Shown here: positions 32,601 to 46,270 of the stretch, piece by piece | Position numbering within the stretch: the stretch's first letter is position 1 | Layout: the number at the start of each line of letters is the position of its first letter | Source: Epithemia pelagica | Lineage: Eukaryota > Bacillariophyta > Bacillariophyceae > Surirellales > Surirellaceae | Direction: 5' to 3' | NCBI GenBank assembly: GCA_946965045.2 | Contig: OX337229.1 | Location: 2,046,001 to 2,110,000, forward strand | DNA: 64,000 bases | Program-made: the position numbers and the translations under genes | Notes under the pieces: model-generated | The model's input: the letters and a program-made list of their open reading frames with translations, nothing else | Told to the model about the DNA's origin: nothing | Database searches by the model: none

Positions 32601-35600
32601 CCTTGGAAGACCGACTCTTTCGGTTGCTGACAACCGATTTGGTATCCACCCATTTCACATTTCCTTAGGACCTGTCGACCCCTCTAATGTGGATTTCAAC
32701 TTTAACACTCCGACAGTGTCCTCGAACCTTGCCCGAATTCTGAGAGGCATGCAAATGTCTAAACCTATCCTACTTGAAGGTTCTCCGGGTGAGTGACATT
32801 CTTATATCGCCGTGGCGACCGAAATCTCTAACCTTTAACTTGCCTGTCATAGGAGTTGGGAAAACAACTTTAATTGAAGCTCTTGCAAAAACTAGTGGAC
32901 ACCCTCTCGTACGCATAAATCTTTCTGAACAAACGGATATGACTGATCTTCTTGGGAGCGATATGCCTGTTTCTACCGATGATAATACGCAGGGAGGATC
33001 AATGTTCAAATGGATTGATGGTGCGCTGCTTGCTGCTGTGAAGGCGGGACACTGGGTTCTCTTGGACGAGTTAAACTTGGCTTCTCAGAGTGTCCTTGAA
33101 GGACTTAACTCCATTCTTGACCATCGGGCGAGTGTGTTCATACCAGAGATTGGAAAAACGATATTCTGTCCACCATCATTTCGAGTTTTCGCTGCTCAGA
33201 ACCCGCTTGGTCAAGGAGGTGGTCGCAAGGGCCTTCCGAAGTCGTTTCTCAACAGATTCGTGAAAGTCTACGTTGATGCTTTGAAAAGTGAAGACCAGCA
33301 TTACATCATCGCAAATAAGTTTCGAGCGATACAAAATGACTTTGTGCAGAAAATGGTTGCATGCAACAACAGAATACACCAAGATGTGGTCGAGAATATG
33401 GCTTACGGAAGCACTGGGAGTCCATGGGGATTCAATCTGCGTGATCTCATTCGTTGGTGCCAGCTTATCTCAATGGATCACAAAAATATTCACGATCATT
33501 ACGACGAGAAACATGTGAGAGATATTTATATTCATCGTCTTCGGACACAAGCTGACCGTGAGAAGATGCGCTTATCGTTTCAGGACACGTTCGGAGAAGA
33601 TAACTTCAACCACCACTATGGTGTCCACATCTCCAGATCTACTGTCACCGTTGGCGACGTGACCCTTCCTAGGATCGAGCCAAATCGAGGTCGCACGAAT
33701 GCGGAAGCCTTGAAGGAGTTACGTTCTATTCTTGATTCAACGAAATCCGTCGAGACGGTAGCTCGTTGTGTTGAACGAAACTGGCCATGTCTTCTGGTTG
33801 GGTCCGCAAGCTCCATGAAGGAAGAAGCAATTTCCACGTTGGCACGGCTTATGAACGCTACGATTGTCGACATTGATCTAAGTCCTTCTTCTGATGTTTC
33901 CGAACTTCTTGGGTCCTTCGAACAAATTGATGAAGGATATGCAACTCTTGAACAACTAGAAGCTCTTGTTGGTTTTGGATCCTATCGTCTCGTCGAAAAC
34001 CCAACAAAGCTTCAGCCATCAGATCAGAAGAGGTCAGAACTAATGTTGAATGTTGTGCAAAGGCTATTCAAACCCCAGAACTATGGATGTGACGATAGCG
34101 CATCGGTTGTTGATCTCTGTTCTTGGCTTATGGAACTATCAGGTTTCTTCGAAGACAAAGATCTTACGGAAATGAAGAAGCTTTTCGAAAGCATGCAAAC
34201 GAAAAATGTACAACGACCCAAAGCACGCTTCGAATGGAAAGATGGACCGCTTGTTCATGCGATGACAGAAGGAAAATGGGTTCACTTGAGGCATGCCAAT
34301 TTGTGCCCGTCTTCTGTGCTCGATCGTCTGAATTCCGTTTTGGAACCAAATGGTCATCTCCTCCTCCTTGAATGTAGTTCCGGGTCGGCTGATGGAGCCG
34401 ATCGGCGGATTGTAGAGCCCCACCCAAATTTCCGTGTTTTCTTAACTATGGACGACGAGGCTGGTGAAGTTTCAAGAGCAATGAGAAACAGATGTGTCGA
34501 GGTGTGCTTTGACGGAGAGTCGTCGTCCCAGTTGAGGCTTGTTGATCGGACTGACTCTGTCGCTATTGATGGTGTCCGATGCCTCGAAACGGTTGAATTT
34601 ACCGGAGAAAATGCCCCATTCTACTCGCGGTTCTTTGGACGTCTCATTTGCTCAGATCGTTACCGTGCAATTCAATCACCGCGCCATACTAAACCCGTTC
34701 GAAGGCTAAACATTATGGTCCCGTCTATTCCGTCGACATCACGACGAACTCTTGATTGGCCATTCAGACCGTCGTGGGCTCAGACTTCATGGGCTTTCCG
34801 ACTGGTCCAACATTTTAACGGAACTGAAGCAGCAGATTTCAGGCTACTTGCCGAAATGGTGCCCTCTTCTATGCTCCTCTTGTTTGACAGAGTTATGAGA
34901 AAGGCATCAGCTATCCATTCGGTGCAAATCCACATGATCTCACTGATCTTGCTTGACCCTTTAGCATTTGACGGAAACGAGAGAAATTGTTTCCTTAATG
35001 GCTTAGACCATTCAATCCGGAGAAGCTCTCGCCATATCTATGGAAAGATCCTTTCAGACAAGTCCTATCACAACAGCTCCCCTGCCACAACTCACATTTT
35101 GCTTGAGCTGATAGACCAATCGCTGAGGGAAAGAATATGGGAATCATGCCCAAGCTCTCATTTTAGATTTAAGTCTGTACTTCTTACATCTCGTCTATTA
35201 CATGAAGGCAAGGTTGATCGAAATGCGGTGGAGTGTCCCGTGACGCCTCTCGTTTTACCGTTCTTTCAAAGGTTCAATGAATGGTGGAAATCAACAGAGT
35301 CCAGACAAAGCGGGAAATTGACTTCTGCATCAGACATCCTTTTCGCTGCCCAACGACGAGGTCAGTTGTGGAATTTGTTGGAGAGAACAGCTTACTGTAT
35401 GAAAGATGGCTTCATCGGTTTCGACTTGCCCGAATTTGTTGTACAGTGGGTCTGGTTGAGAAAGTCAATGAAGGTTATTGGCTTAGAAAGGTCCTCTCAG
35501 GAAACTTGCGAGCGTTTGAATGCTGTCATGACAAATATTGACCGTGTGGTTTTTGGTGGAGAATCATTTCACTGCGATCAACAAACCGTGAAATGGCCCG

Positions 35601-38600
35601 TTCGACCCGTTGTCCCCCGCACGCCAGACACGTGGAACACCTGGTTGTCGCTCAAAGATCTTGGGCAGGTCTTATCATCTCAAGATATCTTGAAGACGTG
35701 CATTGAAGATCCAGAGAACAATATTATTGACGTCACCATGTTGACCCACGACAGGCATCAAGCCATTTTGGGCGTGAGTAGTCTGAAGACTGAATTTCTT
35801 GGGGTGACGTCGATGTTCCTGTTGGCACTTTCATCTATGGGGAAAGATGGGAATTTGAAATATTTTCTACAGCGTGGGAAGGATATGGTGAAGCTGATAA
35901 ATACGGGCTTTCGTCGTATTCAGAGTGAATTTCTGATTCGGCTAGATGCCCTTCGTTATCGACTTGACGCTGAAATGACTTACAATCAACCGGATTTGGA
36001 GACACAACATGAAATCACAAAAAGGGCGGACTTCAGTTTTGAAGCAGACGATAGTTATGCAACATTCTTCAACTCATTATTGAGGCAGTATGGTCAAGTC
36101 CAGCTCTCACCCCTTATTGAGAGTTCTTTCAGAGAAGAAGAAATAGATATTGTGCGAATGTTGTGTAGAAGCAAAACTGCCGCCATAGCAGGAAGACCCG
36201 TGACAGCTGAGCATGTCAAACTCAAAATATCTTCATTGATCAAAACCGGATTAAGTTCATGCTGGATAAATCCAGCCGATATTGCAGCACACCAATCTCT
36301 TCTTTGGGCCTTGGAAGAGAAAGGATTCGAAACCATCCAGGGACATGATTTCTTTCGAGAACTTCTCGGTCAAATGATATTTTCTTGCTTGATGCGTGTT
36401 TGGAAGGGCCCGTCAACATGGCTTAAATTCACTTCGTTCGATATGGAAATACCGCTAGAACTCATCGCCCAAATTGAATTTTCGAAAAAAAGAAAACATG
36501 CCACAGCTGAGAACCACTCTATTGTTGACATTACAACAAAAACAGTTCTTCTCTTCATTGGAGGTACCATCCTGTCAAATCCACCGAAGAACGCAGCACT
36601 GACTGTTCACTCGATTGAGAACTATCAAGCAAGGAACGGACAGGCAGTTAATTTGATAAAGCACTTGGCTTCAGTGAAGAAGCACACGCCTGATCAGCAC
36701 TGGGAAACTCTCTACCTACTGCAAGAAACAATCCATGCACTGAATGGTTCAATTGGCGATGATTCTGCTTCCATATCACAAATGGTGGACCTCCTAGTGG
36801 AAGAAGCATCTCGACGAAGCTCCGACGAAGTCTTCGATAAACTTGTTGATTCAGTGATGAGGCCCCTTGTGTCAACCCTAAAACGAATAATGTCCATGAA
36901 TCAAACGTCTCATCGACAGGACTGGTCACTCGTCGATGTTTACGTCGGTCAGCTTAGATTTCATTTGCGCCTTCCTCGATCCATTCTTGATCCGGGCCAA
37001 AAACCCATCGCAAAGGTCGATCTGCTGGAAAGGCAGATTTCATCGATTGAGAGCCAGATTGCTGCGAGCATATTATACCAGCATGCGACTGCAGGCTCAA
37101 CGCACCGATCTATTATACATGAACAGAGCATCAAGAATCTCCGTACGAAGATGACCAAACAGCGGGACAAAATAATCGTTCGATCAGAACCGAAACCTTC
37201 GTTTGCTGAGTTACACCATGAGTTGCATTCTTTCGGGAAGGCATTTCTGGACCAACAAAAGCTACAGGAGCTTGCCGAAATCCTCGTCCAAGGCAGCAAT
37301 AAACAGCTTGCCATTTCGCGAGTTAGGAATCTGCTTTTATCTTGGGAAGCTTTCTGTAAAAGGTGCACGCATCAATTTCAGCAGTTTGACGATATTGTTT
37401 CACCGCTGGTTGGGTCAGTTAGCCTAGTTGCACGAGGTTTTGATGATCTTGTCAACTCTGTTTCGGATTGCAAAAGCTTCGACCTCACAGGTCCAATGAA
37501 AGCTTGTTTCTCGTTTCCCCGACTGGATTGCTTGAATCATCGAGTCCTGTGGGCTGGTGTTCCAGTAGCGTCTAGTCGAACGGAATGGAGCTGCATCTTT
37601 CCATTGGCCATCTCCGAACTATTCCGTGTGCTTGTCGTGAGCAAAACAGAGGGATTACGAGAGTTCACAGGTCGTTCTTGGTCGCAGATTGTGAAAGCAA
37701 TTCTATCGTCCGTAGAATTGCGACGTCTTGGAGTGACAACAAATAAAATACCTGCAAGAACCGACCATGATGTAGCGGAGGAGAAGTTCAGAGAAGTATT
37801 CCCGGATCATCGGAGAGCATTCTCTGCTGCATCTGTCGACAACCCCAAAGATACTTTGGAGACCCCCGAGATAATTGACGAGCAGAGTTTCTCTCCGTCA
37901 TTGTCGCCAGAAGACTCTGGTTTATTAGCGTGGCTTCATTCAAAGATCTTTTCTCCATGTGAATTGTCTTGCCAAGACAGACTAAAATGGTTCCATTTTT
38001 CTTACCGCGCAGCTTCCGAAATATGTCATACGGGGTATTTCGATCAAAAGCTGGTGAACCCTGCCGAATTTGTACCAGCCCATATAATGGCCATTTCATT
38101 GAACACTCCAAGGTGCTATTTCAAATCCACTGGGCTTACCGTTGAAAATATCCCTGGGGAGTACGAAGAAGATTTTCAGTCCTACCCAAATTCTGATGAA
38201 GCAATCAAACTATCGCTTCCCTTGGAAGGCCTTATGGGTCAGGTCGGAAAGTTGTTAGCTTTGTTTCCAGGTAACGATGTACTTGTTTCGTTGCTCAAGG
38301 TAACCGATCGCGTTCGCAAATTGGATGCACTTCGTACCTCTGTGGCTGCTCTTTTGGTGGGTTTGGAAGAAATATTGAAACATGCCCAGGATTGGGAACA
38401 ACACGCAAGTGTTCGTGTGCAAATTGGTAAGCCACTGGGGGAAGTCCGTCGCCTGGTAGCAGATTTGCGGAAACTTGAACTGGCTAGTTGGCCGATGCTT
38501 CTGCTCTCACGCGAGAAGCATCACGAAAGAGAATCTCGCAAACACTGGATTCGATTGCATATCATTTTTGAGGAATTTTTGTCCAGTAAAAAAGAAGGCA

Positions 38601-41600
38601 TGGTAGGACAAACACCACCAATTGAAAACTCAGTTACCACCTTGTGGACACCAAAATGGGCACTGAAGGGTTTAGTCGGATCATCAGAGGAACTTCATTT
38701 GACAATGCCAGCTTCTGGTCTCTTTGCCGAACTCGTAAAAACGCTAGATACATTCATTCTCACCTCCTCAAGAGCAGAAATCAAACAAAGGCTTTTGATG
38801 TTGCGCGCATTTGCGATCCAGTTCAAGACGGAAGCTCGATTTCATCAGAACAGGGTGTTGCAAGTGCTTTCGAGAACGGTTTTGTCACTATGTGAGTATT
38901 ACCAACAGTTCTCTAGTTACCTGAGCCACTGTCACGCAGAGATGCGCCGTCCATATGAGGAGAAGCTGAAGAATGAGACAAAGATGGCGAAATGGGATTT
39001 ACAGTCCTACTATGCCCTTGTAGACACATCGGAACGGAACCACAGAAAGTTGATGGGGATTTTGAATGACTACGACGAAACGCTACTTACAAGTGCGAGT
39101 TTGTTGCTCGAGAAAGAGCGAAACCGTGGAATAGCGAATGAGGAAGGATCGGGAGATTCCCAAAGCCCCACTTTACCACCCACTACTGTCATTTTCCCGT
39201 TCAGTTCTAGTGGTGAACAAATGGATGGCATCGAGGAGAAGGTGGGTGAAAAAGCTAGTCCGAAACAGTGGAGAGCGGCGAAACCTGGTCCTCCTGTCTC
39301 TATAAGTCGGATATCGAAAATGCCACTCTATGCTGAGAGGATGAAAGAATTTGCGAATACGATCAAGTCTGATACTTGGGCTTTGAAGGGAGCCGAAGCT
39401 GCAGATGACCTTTCTGGTGGTATTTTTGAACGAATTGAAGCACTTCGGAGTAAAAATGCCGCACGAAGTATGAAGGAAAGAGCACTAGTGGATCTTTTTA
39501 GGGAACTGAAAAGGAACGGTTACTCTTTTATGAAGTGGTCTGTGCCTGAAGAGTTTAGGAAGTTTGCAGAGATTCTTCATCTTCCGTCTCCCTTGAATGT
39601 TTTGAAAAAAGAGTCAGTTAGATTTGAACTTATCAAGAGCTCCGAAGATTACTTTCTACGATCTCTCCTTGAGATGAATGGTCTACGCCCAGAGTCAAAC
39701 ATGAATAAATGTCGAGATTTGACAAAGCGCCAAACTGAGATGATGCTCGGATATAGTGAACACTGCGTCTACATTACTGTACAGCAGAGGTCTTTGGTTT
39801 CTTCACTCCTCCATAACTTGGCAGACTTGTCCAGTACAGTCAAGTCTCTAGAATTCCCAGGCTCAAGCCTGGCTGCTGGATCAGTTTCACTGGAGAAGAC
39901 ACTTTCGCGGTTTGAAAGTTTGGTTGGATGCGCCTTAGAGGGTGTACAGCAGTTGCTACTTATGGTGAAAGCGAGCCTTCACATGATGGACGAGAGCACA
40001 GGAAGACTTTGGGCATCAACTTTGATCGAACAACTCTCTGCGTGGTCAGACAACTTTGGTTCTGATAGTCTTCCCATCTGTGATCGAAGCCTGGTCACAA
40101 CCAGGCACTTTCGCGACATTCGAAGATGCAGAACAAAACTATGCACTGCCCGAGATATTCTACAGAAAGGAAGAACGGCTTCCAGGGGACTTCTTCCAGA
40201 TTTGTGCTTTTCCGTGTGTATCGAGAAACTTGAAAGCGCCATTTCATGCGCGGATGCGTGTGCACAACGAACTTCAAATGGCCAACAGGTCGACGAAGAC
40301 AAGCAAAAGGAGGTGGCTAGCAGATTCGAACAATTGTGTACGGACACAATTGAAAGTGCCCTTCTTCGGACACAAGAATGTTTGGCGGAGGAAGATGAGA
40401 CTGATTTTATATGGAGTTGCCACAAGAAGGCTTCTCTCCAGTTGCTGGGTATTCATGTCACAAAGCTTACCTCGTCTTGCCAAGCAATGGTACGCGAACT
40501 TCAGGAACTCAACGTCTGTGGCGATGTCAATGAGGAGACTCTAGTCTTCATAAGTTCTTTGTCAGCAGATGTCTCTCGTATCTGTCACGAATCTATTAAG
40601 GTGATACAACGTCGACTCGACCATTATATCACGTTCTTTCGCAGCTGTACAAAGCTGAGTTACATTATCATCCGTGTTTTCAGAACGTTAATTGCGAGGG
40701 GCTTCTGTTCGGAGCAGGTGGAAGAGAGCTCTGCCGGAGACGGTGCAGGAGGACTGACGTTCGGCGAAGATACAAATGGAACAGGCATGGGAGAAGGAGA
40801 AGGCCGAATTGATGTCACAGATGAGATTGAGAATGAAGAGCAGCTTCTGGGTACAAAACATGACCATGCTATGGATGAGACCGCACAGAAGCCCCCACAA
40901 GAGCTAGACAAAGATGAAGCCGAAAAAGGCATGGAAATGGAAAACGACTTTGACGGAGAAATGCACGATGTTCCTGATCCACATGACGACGAAGGTAAAG
41001 AGGACGAGGAAGACGAGAAAGAAGAGCTTGATCGGGAAATGGGAGATGAACCAGGTCTCAATGATCAGGTCGTGGACGAGAAGTTATGGGATGGTGACGA
41101 CGACGAAGAAAATGCGGCCGATGAAAAGGAAAAGGTCGAGGAAGGAAGTGCTGTTAAGGGGCAAAAAAGCGACGAAATAGTTTCGAAGGAAACTAATGGC
41201 AATGACGAAGAGGAACAGGGTAATGCGGACGAGTCTCCTGTGCAGGACGAGAACATGCCAGAGAACCCTCAAGATGACTCAAACCAAAATTTAGTCAATG
41301 ATGATGACGCTGATGGAAAGGAAGATTCCCACGGAGTTGACGTAAGAAATGAACGTGACGTAGACAATAACGACGATGACATTGAATTCGACGACAATCT
41401 AGACTTTGAGGAGGACAAACAAGAGGACATCGATGATGAAAATGCTGTCCCCGACGAAGAAATGGAGAATCTGGCAAGTACATCGGAAAAACTGGACGAC
41501 ATGAATGAAAGCAAAGAAGAGACCATGCCAGAAGATACGAAGGAAGAAGACGAGGAAGGTGAGGACTGTCCAGAGCGAGAATCGGCTGTCCAGCTTGGAG

Positions 41601-43333
41601 GTGCGGACGAGAATGAAAGGACTGAGGAACAAGACTCTGACGGAGAGGAACAGCGTCGGAGCGTTCCACAAGACGACTTGTTCAAATCCGGGCTAGGCGT
41701 ACAGAATGTGGACGGAAATGACCTTGTTGAAGACGATGTCGATGATGATGACATGGAAGGAGGCAGGTCGAACGAAAACAAACACGAAATGACAGACGAA
41801 CAGGAGCAGGAACACCCCGGGCAAGGTGGATCTGGGGCGGCCACTGCTCAGGGATCAACCCTTTCTAACGGTGCTCAATCAGAGTCCCAAACCCAAGTGC
41901 CCGAAATATTACCGAATGCCCTGCAAAACTTGGGCGATGCAAAGAAGTTTTGGCATCAACGACTCAACATTGTGAAGAACGACGAACGTGGTGACGTTGC
42001 CGATCATAACGACCAAAATGATCCTGACCAGGATGATGAGGGCCGTGGTGACTACGAACATGCAAAGGAAAACGAGAAATGGTCGACCCAAACCCTAGGG
42101 GCAACCGAAGAAGATGTCAAAGCGGACGAGTTGGAACTGAATCAAAGCGAAACTGAAAGAAACACTGAGAGAAGATCTAAGAACTCGAATGAGAGGGGTA
42201 AATCGGAGGCCGGACGAGAAGGTCAAAAATCTCAACGCTCGGATACGTCTCCAGAAAACATAGAAACAGAGACCCTGGAATCAGAAACAGAAGTGCACCA
42301 TGAAAGCCCAACAAAAGAGGACGAGAAAGATGATGACGAGGTCTCAGAGAAGATTTTGAGCAAAACTGTGGCTGACTTGTCCAAGCTGAATGTTGTGGAT
42401 GGATCGATCGATATGGATAACGAACATAGCTCTATTGTACAGGATGAAGATATGTTGCGTGTTTCGGACTTGCAGTATGATGAGGCCAAAGTAAGGTGGG
42501 GAACAATGCAGCGCGAAGTCTACCCTCTCGCTCGACGATTATGTGAAAAGCTCCGGTTGGTGATGGAACCACTCGTTGCGTCAAAGCTTCAGGGAGACTA
42601 CCGAACTGGGAAAAGGATAAACATGAAGCGTGTCATTGGCTACATTGCCAGTAGCTACAGAAAGGACAAAATTTGGTTGCGTCGAACCAAGCCTGCAAGG
42701 CGAAACTATAGAGTGTTGGTGGCAGTTGATGACTCAGAGAGTATGACAAAGAGTGGAACTGGTGAAATGGCGTTAAGAGCAATGGCTACGTTGGCCATGG
42801 GGATGAGCCAGCTGGAAATCGGGGAAATCGGAATTGCAAGTTTTGGGGATGAGATGCAGCTCGTACACCCTTTTAACCAGCCGTTCACATCCGAGAGCGG
42901 CATAAAGGTGACGAGCTGTTTCCAATTTAAGCAGCAGAGAACAAGAACTGCTGTTTGTGTTGAGAGTGCAATGATGGCTCTCATCGACGAACCTTACCAA
43001 GACATCGCATCAATGCAAATTGTATTCTTAATCAGCGATGGGCGAATCGAACGCGATAGTAGGGCCACGTTGCGTCGTTTGATTCGGGAGATGTTAGAGA
43101 GTAACATACTGATGGCCATGATAATTGTGGAGGGAAGCGAAAAAGCTAAGGATAGCATCGTGAACATGAAGGAAATAACATTTGTTGAGGGCAAACCAAA
43201 AGTGAAAGCATTTATCGAAGACTTTCCTTTTCCCTATTACATTGTGTTGGATGATATGAGCAATCTACCAGCTGTCCTGGGTGACGCTCTTCGACAATGG
43301 TTCGAAATGCTGACGAGGCTGCAAAATCACTAA
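26664..43333 (+). CDS. MDN1: Midasin (Rea1), dynein-like AAA ATPase of 60S ribosome assembly
   Basis: Three exons (26664-31371, 31436-32788, 32853-43333) join to 5,514 codons, about 5,513 residues, matching full-length midasin. Six tandem AAA modules follow an N-terminal domain. The Walker A motifs are GKPGAGKS (478), GETGGGKT (843), GPTSAGKT (1275), GDTGCGKT (1569), GSPGVGKT (2018) and a degenerate GSASSMKE (2337). Walker B motifs include LLDEINLAS, ILDELNLAP, LLDEISLAE and LLDELNLAS; the sixth is degenerate (LRHANLC). A helical stem of about 2,000 residues follows, then an Asp/Glu-rich region (about 4640-5210) and a C-terminal MIDAS domain with DDSES at 5313. Midasin pulls assembly factors (Rsa4, Ytm1) off pre-60S particles in nucleolus and nucleoplasm. 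The start is the first ATG; the frame upstream opens only at TTG. Confidence 0.97.
31372..31435 (+). other. Intron 1 of MDN1
   Basis: 64 nt, GTAAGT...TCTTAG. It splits the Asp codon (G|AC) of the AAA4 Walker A motif GDTGCGKT. Without removal the frame stops at 31478. Confidence 0.93.
32789..32852 (+). other. Intron 2 of MDN1
   Basis: 64 nt, GTGAGT...GTCATAG. It splits a Gly codon (G|GA) in the AAA5 Walker A motif GSPGVGKT. It has the same length and phase as intron 1. Confidence 0.93.
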
Positions 43334-43729
43334 GATTGCTAGTCACTCAGAATTCAATGAGAGTTGTTTCGAAGCTAATATTTTTGTCACAACAACGATA
43401 TCTCAGAGGTATCTATTTCAAACAGCAATAATACAATCAGTTGAACATCTGGCGTCTTCTTCCCCGAAACTTATTAGCAACCAAGCTGACTCCTACCATT
43501 CGACATCGGTAGATCTGATGATAAATAAACATGTCCATGCAGATTTATGGAAATTGGGGATCCTTCTGCCGCCTTTCTCTCTCTATGTGGTAGTTAACTT
43601 GACTCTTGTGTTTCTTTTGCGATGTAGCGACCCGTTCATTGTGCACAATCTTCAATCCCCTTTTCTTTAAAAATTAGCAGATCTTCATTCAACGACACCC
43701 ACTCACCCCAATCTCATCATCTAGTTTTT
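43334..43729. other. Convergent 3' intergenic region
   Basis: About 400 AT-rich bases between the stops of MDN1 and the TPR gene, holding both 3' ends. Nothing else is visible. Confidence 0.5.
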
Positions 43730-46270
43730 TCAGCAACTACGTTCATCTTCGTCAGATCGAAGTTTCCTGGAGGACTGAGAGTGTCGTTCTTCCATTTTTT
43801 TCTGCCCGCGTTCTCTCATCCAGTACCGAATGTGCTCTATCGTTGTTTGAGCTGCAACTGTGTCGCGATGTTCTTCACCGCGAGTCCGTCTGTAGATCGT
43901 TAGAGCATGACGGTATTGTCTTTCTGCATCGGCGAGCTCACCCATCTTGTAGTGGACATTTCCTAAGCTCTTATAGGCACTTGCGACTTCGGGGTGACCG
44001 GTTCCATGAATAGTGCACTTTATGGACAGAACATCTCGGAAAATTTCATAGGCCTCCTGATATTCACCTTTCTTTGTCAAAATCGTTCCGATGCTCTTCA
44101 GTATAGGTGCCACGTCGGGATGATGCAATCCATATGCATCTCGGTTCAGTCGAAGGGCTTCTCGATAGAACATCATGGCAGAGTCCAAGTTTCTTCTCTT
44201 GTAGTGGATGCTACCAACCATAACCAGCGTCCCAGCAGCAGTAGGATTACCGGGCCCTAGTGTTGTATGGTAAATACGAATTGCTTCTTGATAGCATTTC
44301 ATCGCCTCATCATATTCCGATTTCTTGTGGAAAATTCCTCCAATGTAGTGGAGAATGGACGCCACTTCCTGATGGGTCGATGTCCCTCTGTTCTCAACTG
44401 TCAATTCGTATGCTTCGCGATAGTGGTCCATGGCTTGATCAAGATCTCCCTTTTTTACAAATATACTTCCCATTCTCGCGAGTACAGATGCTGTGATCTC
44501 TCGTCCGATTGAAGAAGATTCCACGCAGGGTGATCTTAGAAGTGTCATTGCTTCAGTAAAGAATCCCATTGCTCCGTCCAAGTCGCCCATTTTTGCTCGG
44601 ACCATCCCCATAACTTTGAGAGTTGCTGTGACATCTCTTATCGCGACAGCTTTGCCTTCCGCCGAAGTCACCTTCTCTTGAATTGATTTGTAGATTTCGA
44701 GTGCTTCGATGTATTGCTGCAGAGCTTCATCCAATTCCCCCAGTCGATTCTTTACGTTCCCCATGCATGAAATAGCACTGGCGACATCACGGTTCATGGA
44801 GTCACCTCCTCTTACAACCAAATATATTCTTTTGGCCTTTTCAAACTGTTCCACCGCTTTGACGTATTCGCCCTTTTCGGCCAGAACCATACCAATGTTC
44901 TTTCTTGCCCCAGCAACAAATGCATGGTTCTCACCAAACGTGTTTGTGTATATTGTCTTGGCTTCTTCGTACATTTTCAATTCTTCAAAACGACTTCCAA
45001 GCTTGTAGTAGAGGCTTCCCATTCTTATCAACGTGGAGGCAATGCTTGCACTGACTTCTGGAAGAACTTTTCCAGTTTCTTGTGATGCCATTTCTTGCTG
45101 AGCGGAAAGAACATGCTGGTGAATCTCCACTGCCAATTCCAGACTGGCAACGCGATTGCCCCTACCACCTCCTGTTTCTTTGGCGCCACTCAGCAAAAGG
45201 TCAACTCGTAGCGCCAATGAATTCAAACGCTCTTTGTGATCTTCAAGACTGGGCCCTCTATGATTATGGAGGACGGATCTGTACAGCTCCAGAGCCTCTG
45301 ATAGCTCATTTCCAGATGTCGGGAATCCAAGCGTTGTCGACCTTCGAAAGGGTTCACCCTCCATACTACTGCTGCTATTGTTGAAACCACGGTGCTCGCC
45401 ATGATCGCCTTTTCTTCGTTTGCTTCTGGGACTGGTGCTGTTTTCGGCGGTTGTCCCCAGTGGTGTGGACTTTCTCCCGTTGGACCACATTTCTGTGGAA
45501 TCAGGCTGACTCCGAAAAGAAATACTTCTAAACATATCATCCAAGGCTTTCATATCTTCGTTGATTTCGGACATGAGTGTGGATGTATCTTCCGTCTCAG
45601 CCCCATTGCCAATGCTGGAAAGCATTGTGGACGAATCTTCCCCTTGTTGCTGTTGCTGTTCCAACCTGGCGTTGTTGCTCCCTGTTTTGGTTGCTCGAAG
45701 GTTTGTGACTTCTGTGTAGTATCTCATGGCCTCATCCTGTTCGCCTCGTAACGAATGTACATTTCCCATGTTCCGAAGAGTATGAATAATATCATCAATT
45801 GCCTTATCCCTTTGCTCGGCAAACTCCTCGTGTACATGCTCTGTAGTTTCACCCATGGTTGCCGGCAAGCTACTCCAGGACGGAAAGAGGATTGACAAAA
45901 TACTTCTCTTTTCGTGTAGCGCTTCGGTAAAGGCGTCCATGGCATCATCGTACTCTTTTTGACGAACGTGATGTTCCCCAAGTCTATCTAGAGAAGAAGC
46001 CAAGGATAGTCGAGCATCCATAACTTCACTCCGATTGGCATCCACTCCTGTTCTAAGTACCTGATAATCTCCACTCATCATGGAGGAAGACACACTGGAG
46101 GATGCCGCTGTGGTGTTGTCCGAAAGCGACTTTCCTTTGGTGAACGATGGCGATAACGAAGCCTGGGCCGGGTCATTCACTCCTGCATCGTCGGAACTAC
46201 CAAAGGTGCCGATACTACCGCCTGTCTTTCTTATGCGATACGTGGAGGAAGAAACTCTTGGTGAATACAT
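43730..46270 (-). CDS. Tetratricopeptide-repeat protein, kinesin-light-chain-like
   Basis: 846 residues from the ATG at 46270, one exon. About ten TPR units of 42-45 residues fill the region from about 90 to the C-terminus. Examples are LGNVHYKMGELADAERQYRHAL, IGTILTKKGEYQEAYEIFRDVL, VGSIHYKRRNLDSAMMFYREAL and IGMVLAEKGEYVKAVEQFEKA. The HP.VA linkers and unit length match the TPR_12 pattern of kinesin light chains and of many algal TPR proteins. A Ser-rich N-terminus (1-75) and a disordered acidic/Ser segment (about 200-300) separate the first two repeats from the rest. The role is protein-protein scaffolding; the partner is unknown. Such arrays are abundant in diatoms, so the kinesin link is only by repeat type. 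Confidence 0.85.
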   Translation of the reverse strand: MYSPRVSSSTYRIRKTGGSIGTFGSSDDAGVNDPAQASLSPSFTKGKSLSDNTTAASSSVSSSMMSGDYQVLRTGVDANRSEVMDARLSLASSLDRLGEHHVRQKEYDDAMDAFTEALHEKRSILSILFPSWSSLPATMGETTEHVHEEFAEQRDKAIDDIIHTLRNMGNVHSLRGEQDEAMRYYTEVTNLRATKTGSNNARLEQQQQQGEDSSTMLSSIGNGAETEDTSTLMSEINEDMKALDDMFRSISFRSQPDSTEMWSNGRKSTPLGTTAENSTSPRSKRRKGDHGEHRGFNNSSSSMEGEPFRRSTTLGFPTSGNELSEALELYRSVLHNHRGPSLEDHKERLNSLALRVDLLLSGAKETGGGRGNRVASLELAVEIHQHVLSAQQEMASQETGKVLPEVSASIASTLIRMGSLYYKLGSRFEELKMYEEAKTIYTNTFGENHAFVAGARKNIGMVLAEKGEYVKAVEQFEKAKRIYLVVRGGDSMNRDVASAISCMGNVKNRLGELDEALQQYIEALEIYKSIQEKVTSAEGKAVAIRDVTATLKVMGMVRAKMGDLDGAMGFFTEAMTLLRSPCVESSSIGREITASVLARMGSIFVKKGDLDQAMDHYREAYELTVENRGTSTHQEVASILHYIGGIFHKKSEYDEAMKCYQEAIRIYHTTLGPGNPTAAGTLVMVGSIHYKRRNLDSAMMFYREALRLNRDAYGLHHPDVAPILKSIGTILTKKGEYQEAYEIFRDVLSIKCTIHGTGHPEVASAYKSLGNVHYKMGELADAERQYRHALTIYRRTRGEEHRDTVAAQTTIEHIRYWMRERGQKKMEERHSQSSRKLRSDEDERSC

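Noticed and set aside
40660-41844. Ser-rich minus-strand ORFs opposite the acidic region of midasin
   Set aside because: They are complements of Asp/Glu codon runs (GAN read as TCN) and encode only poly-Ser-like sequence.
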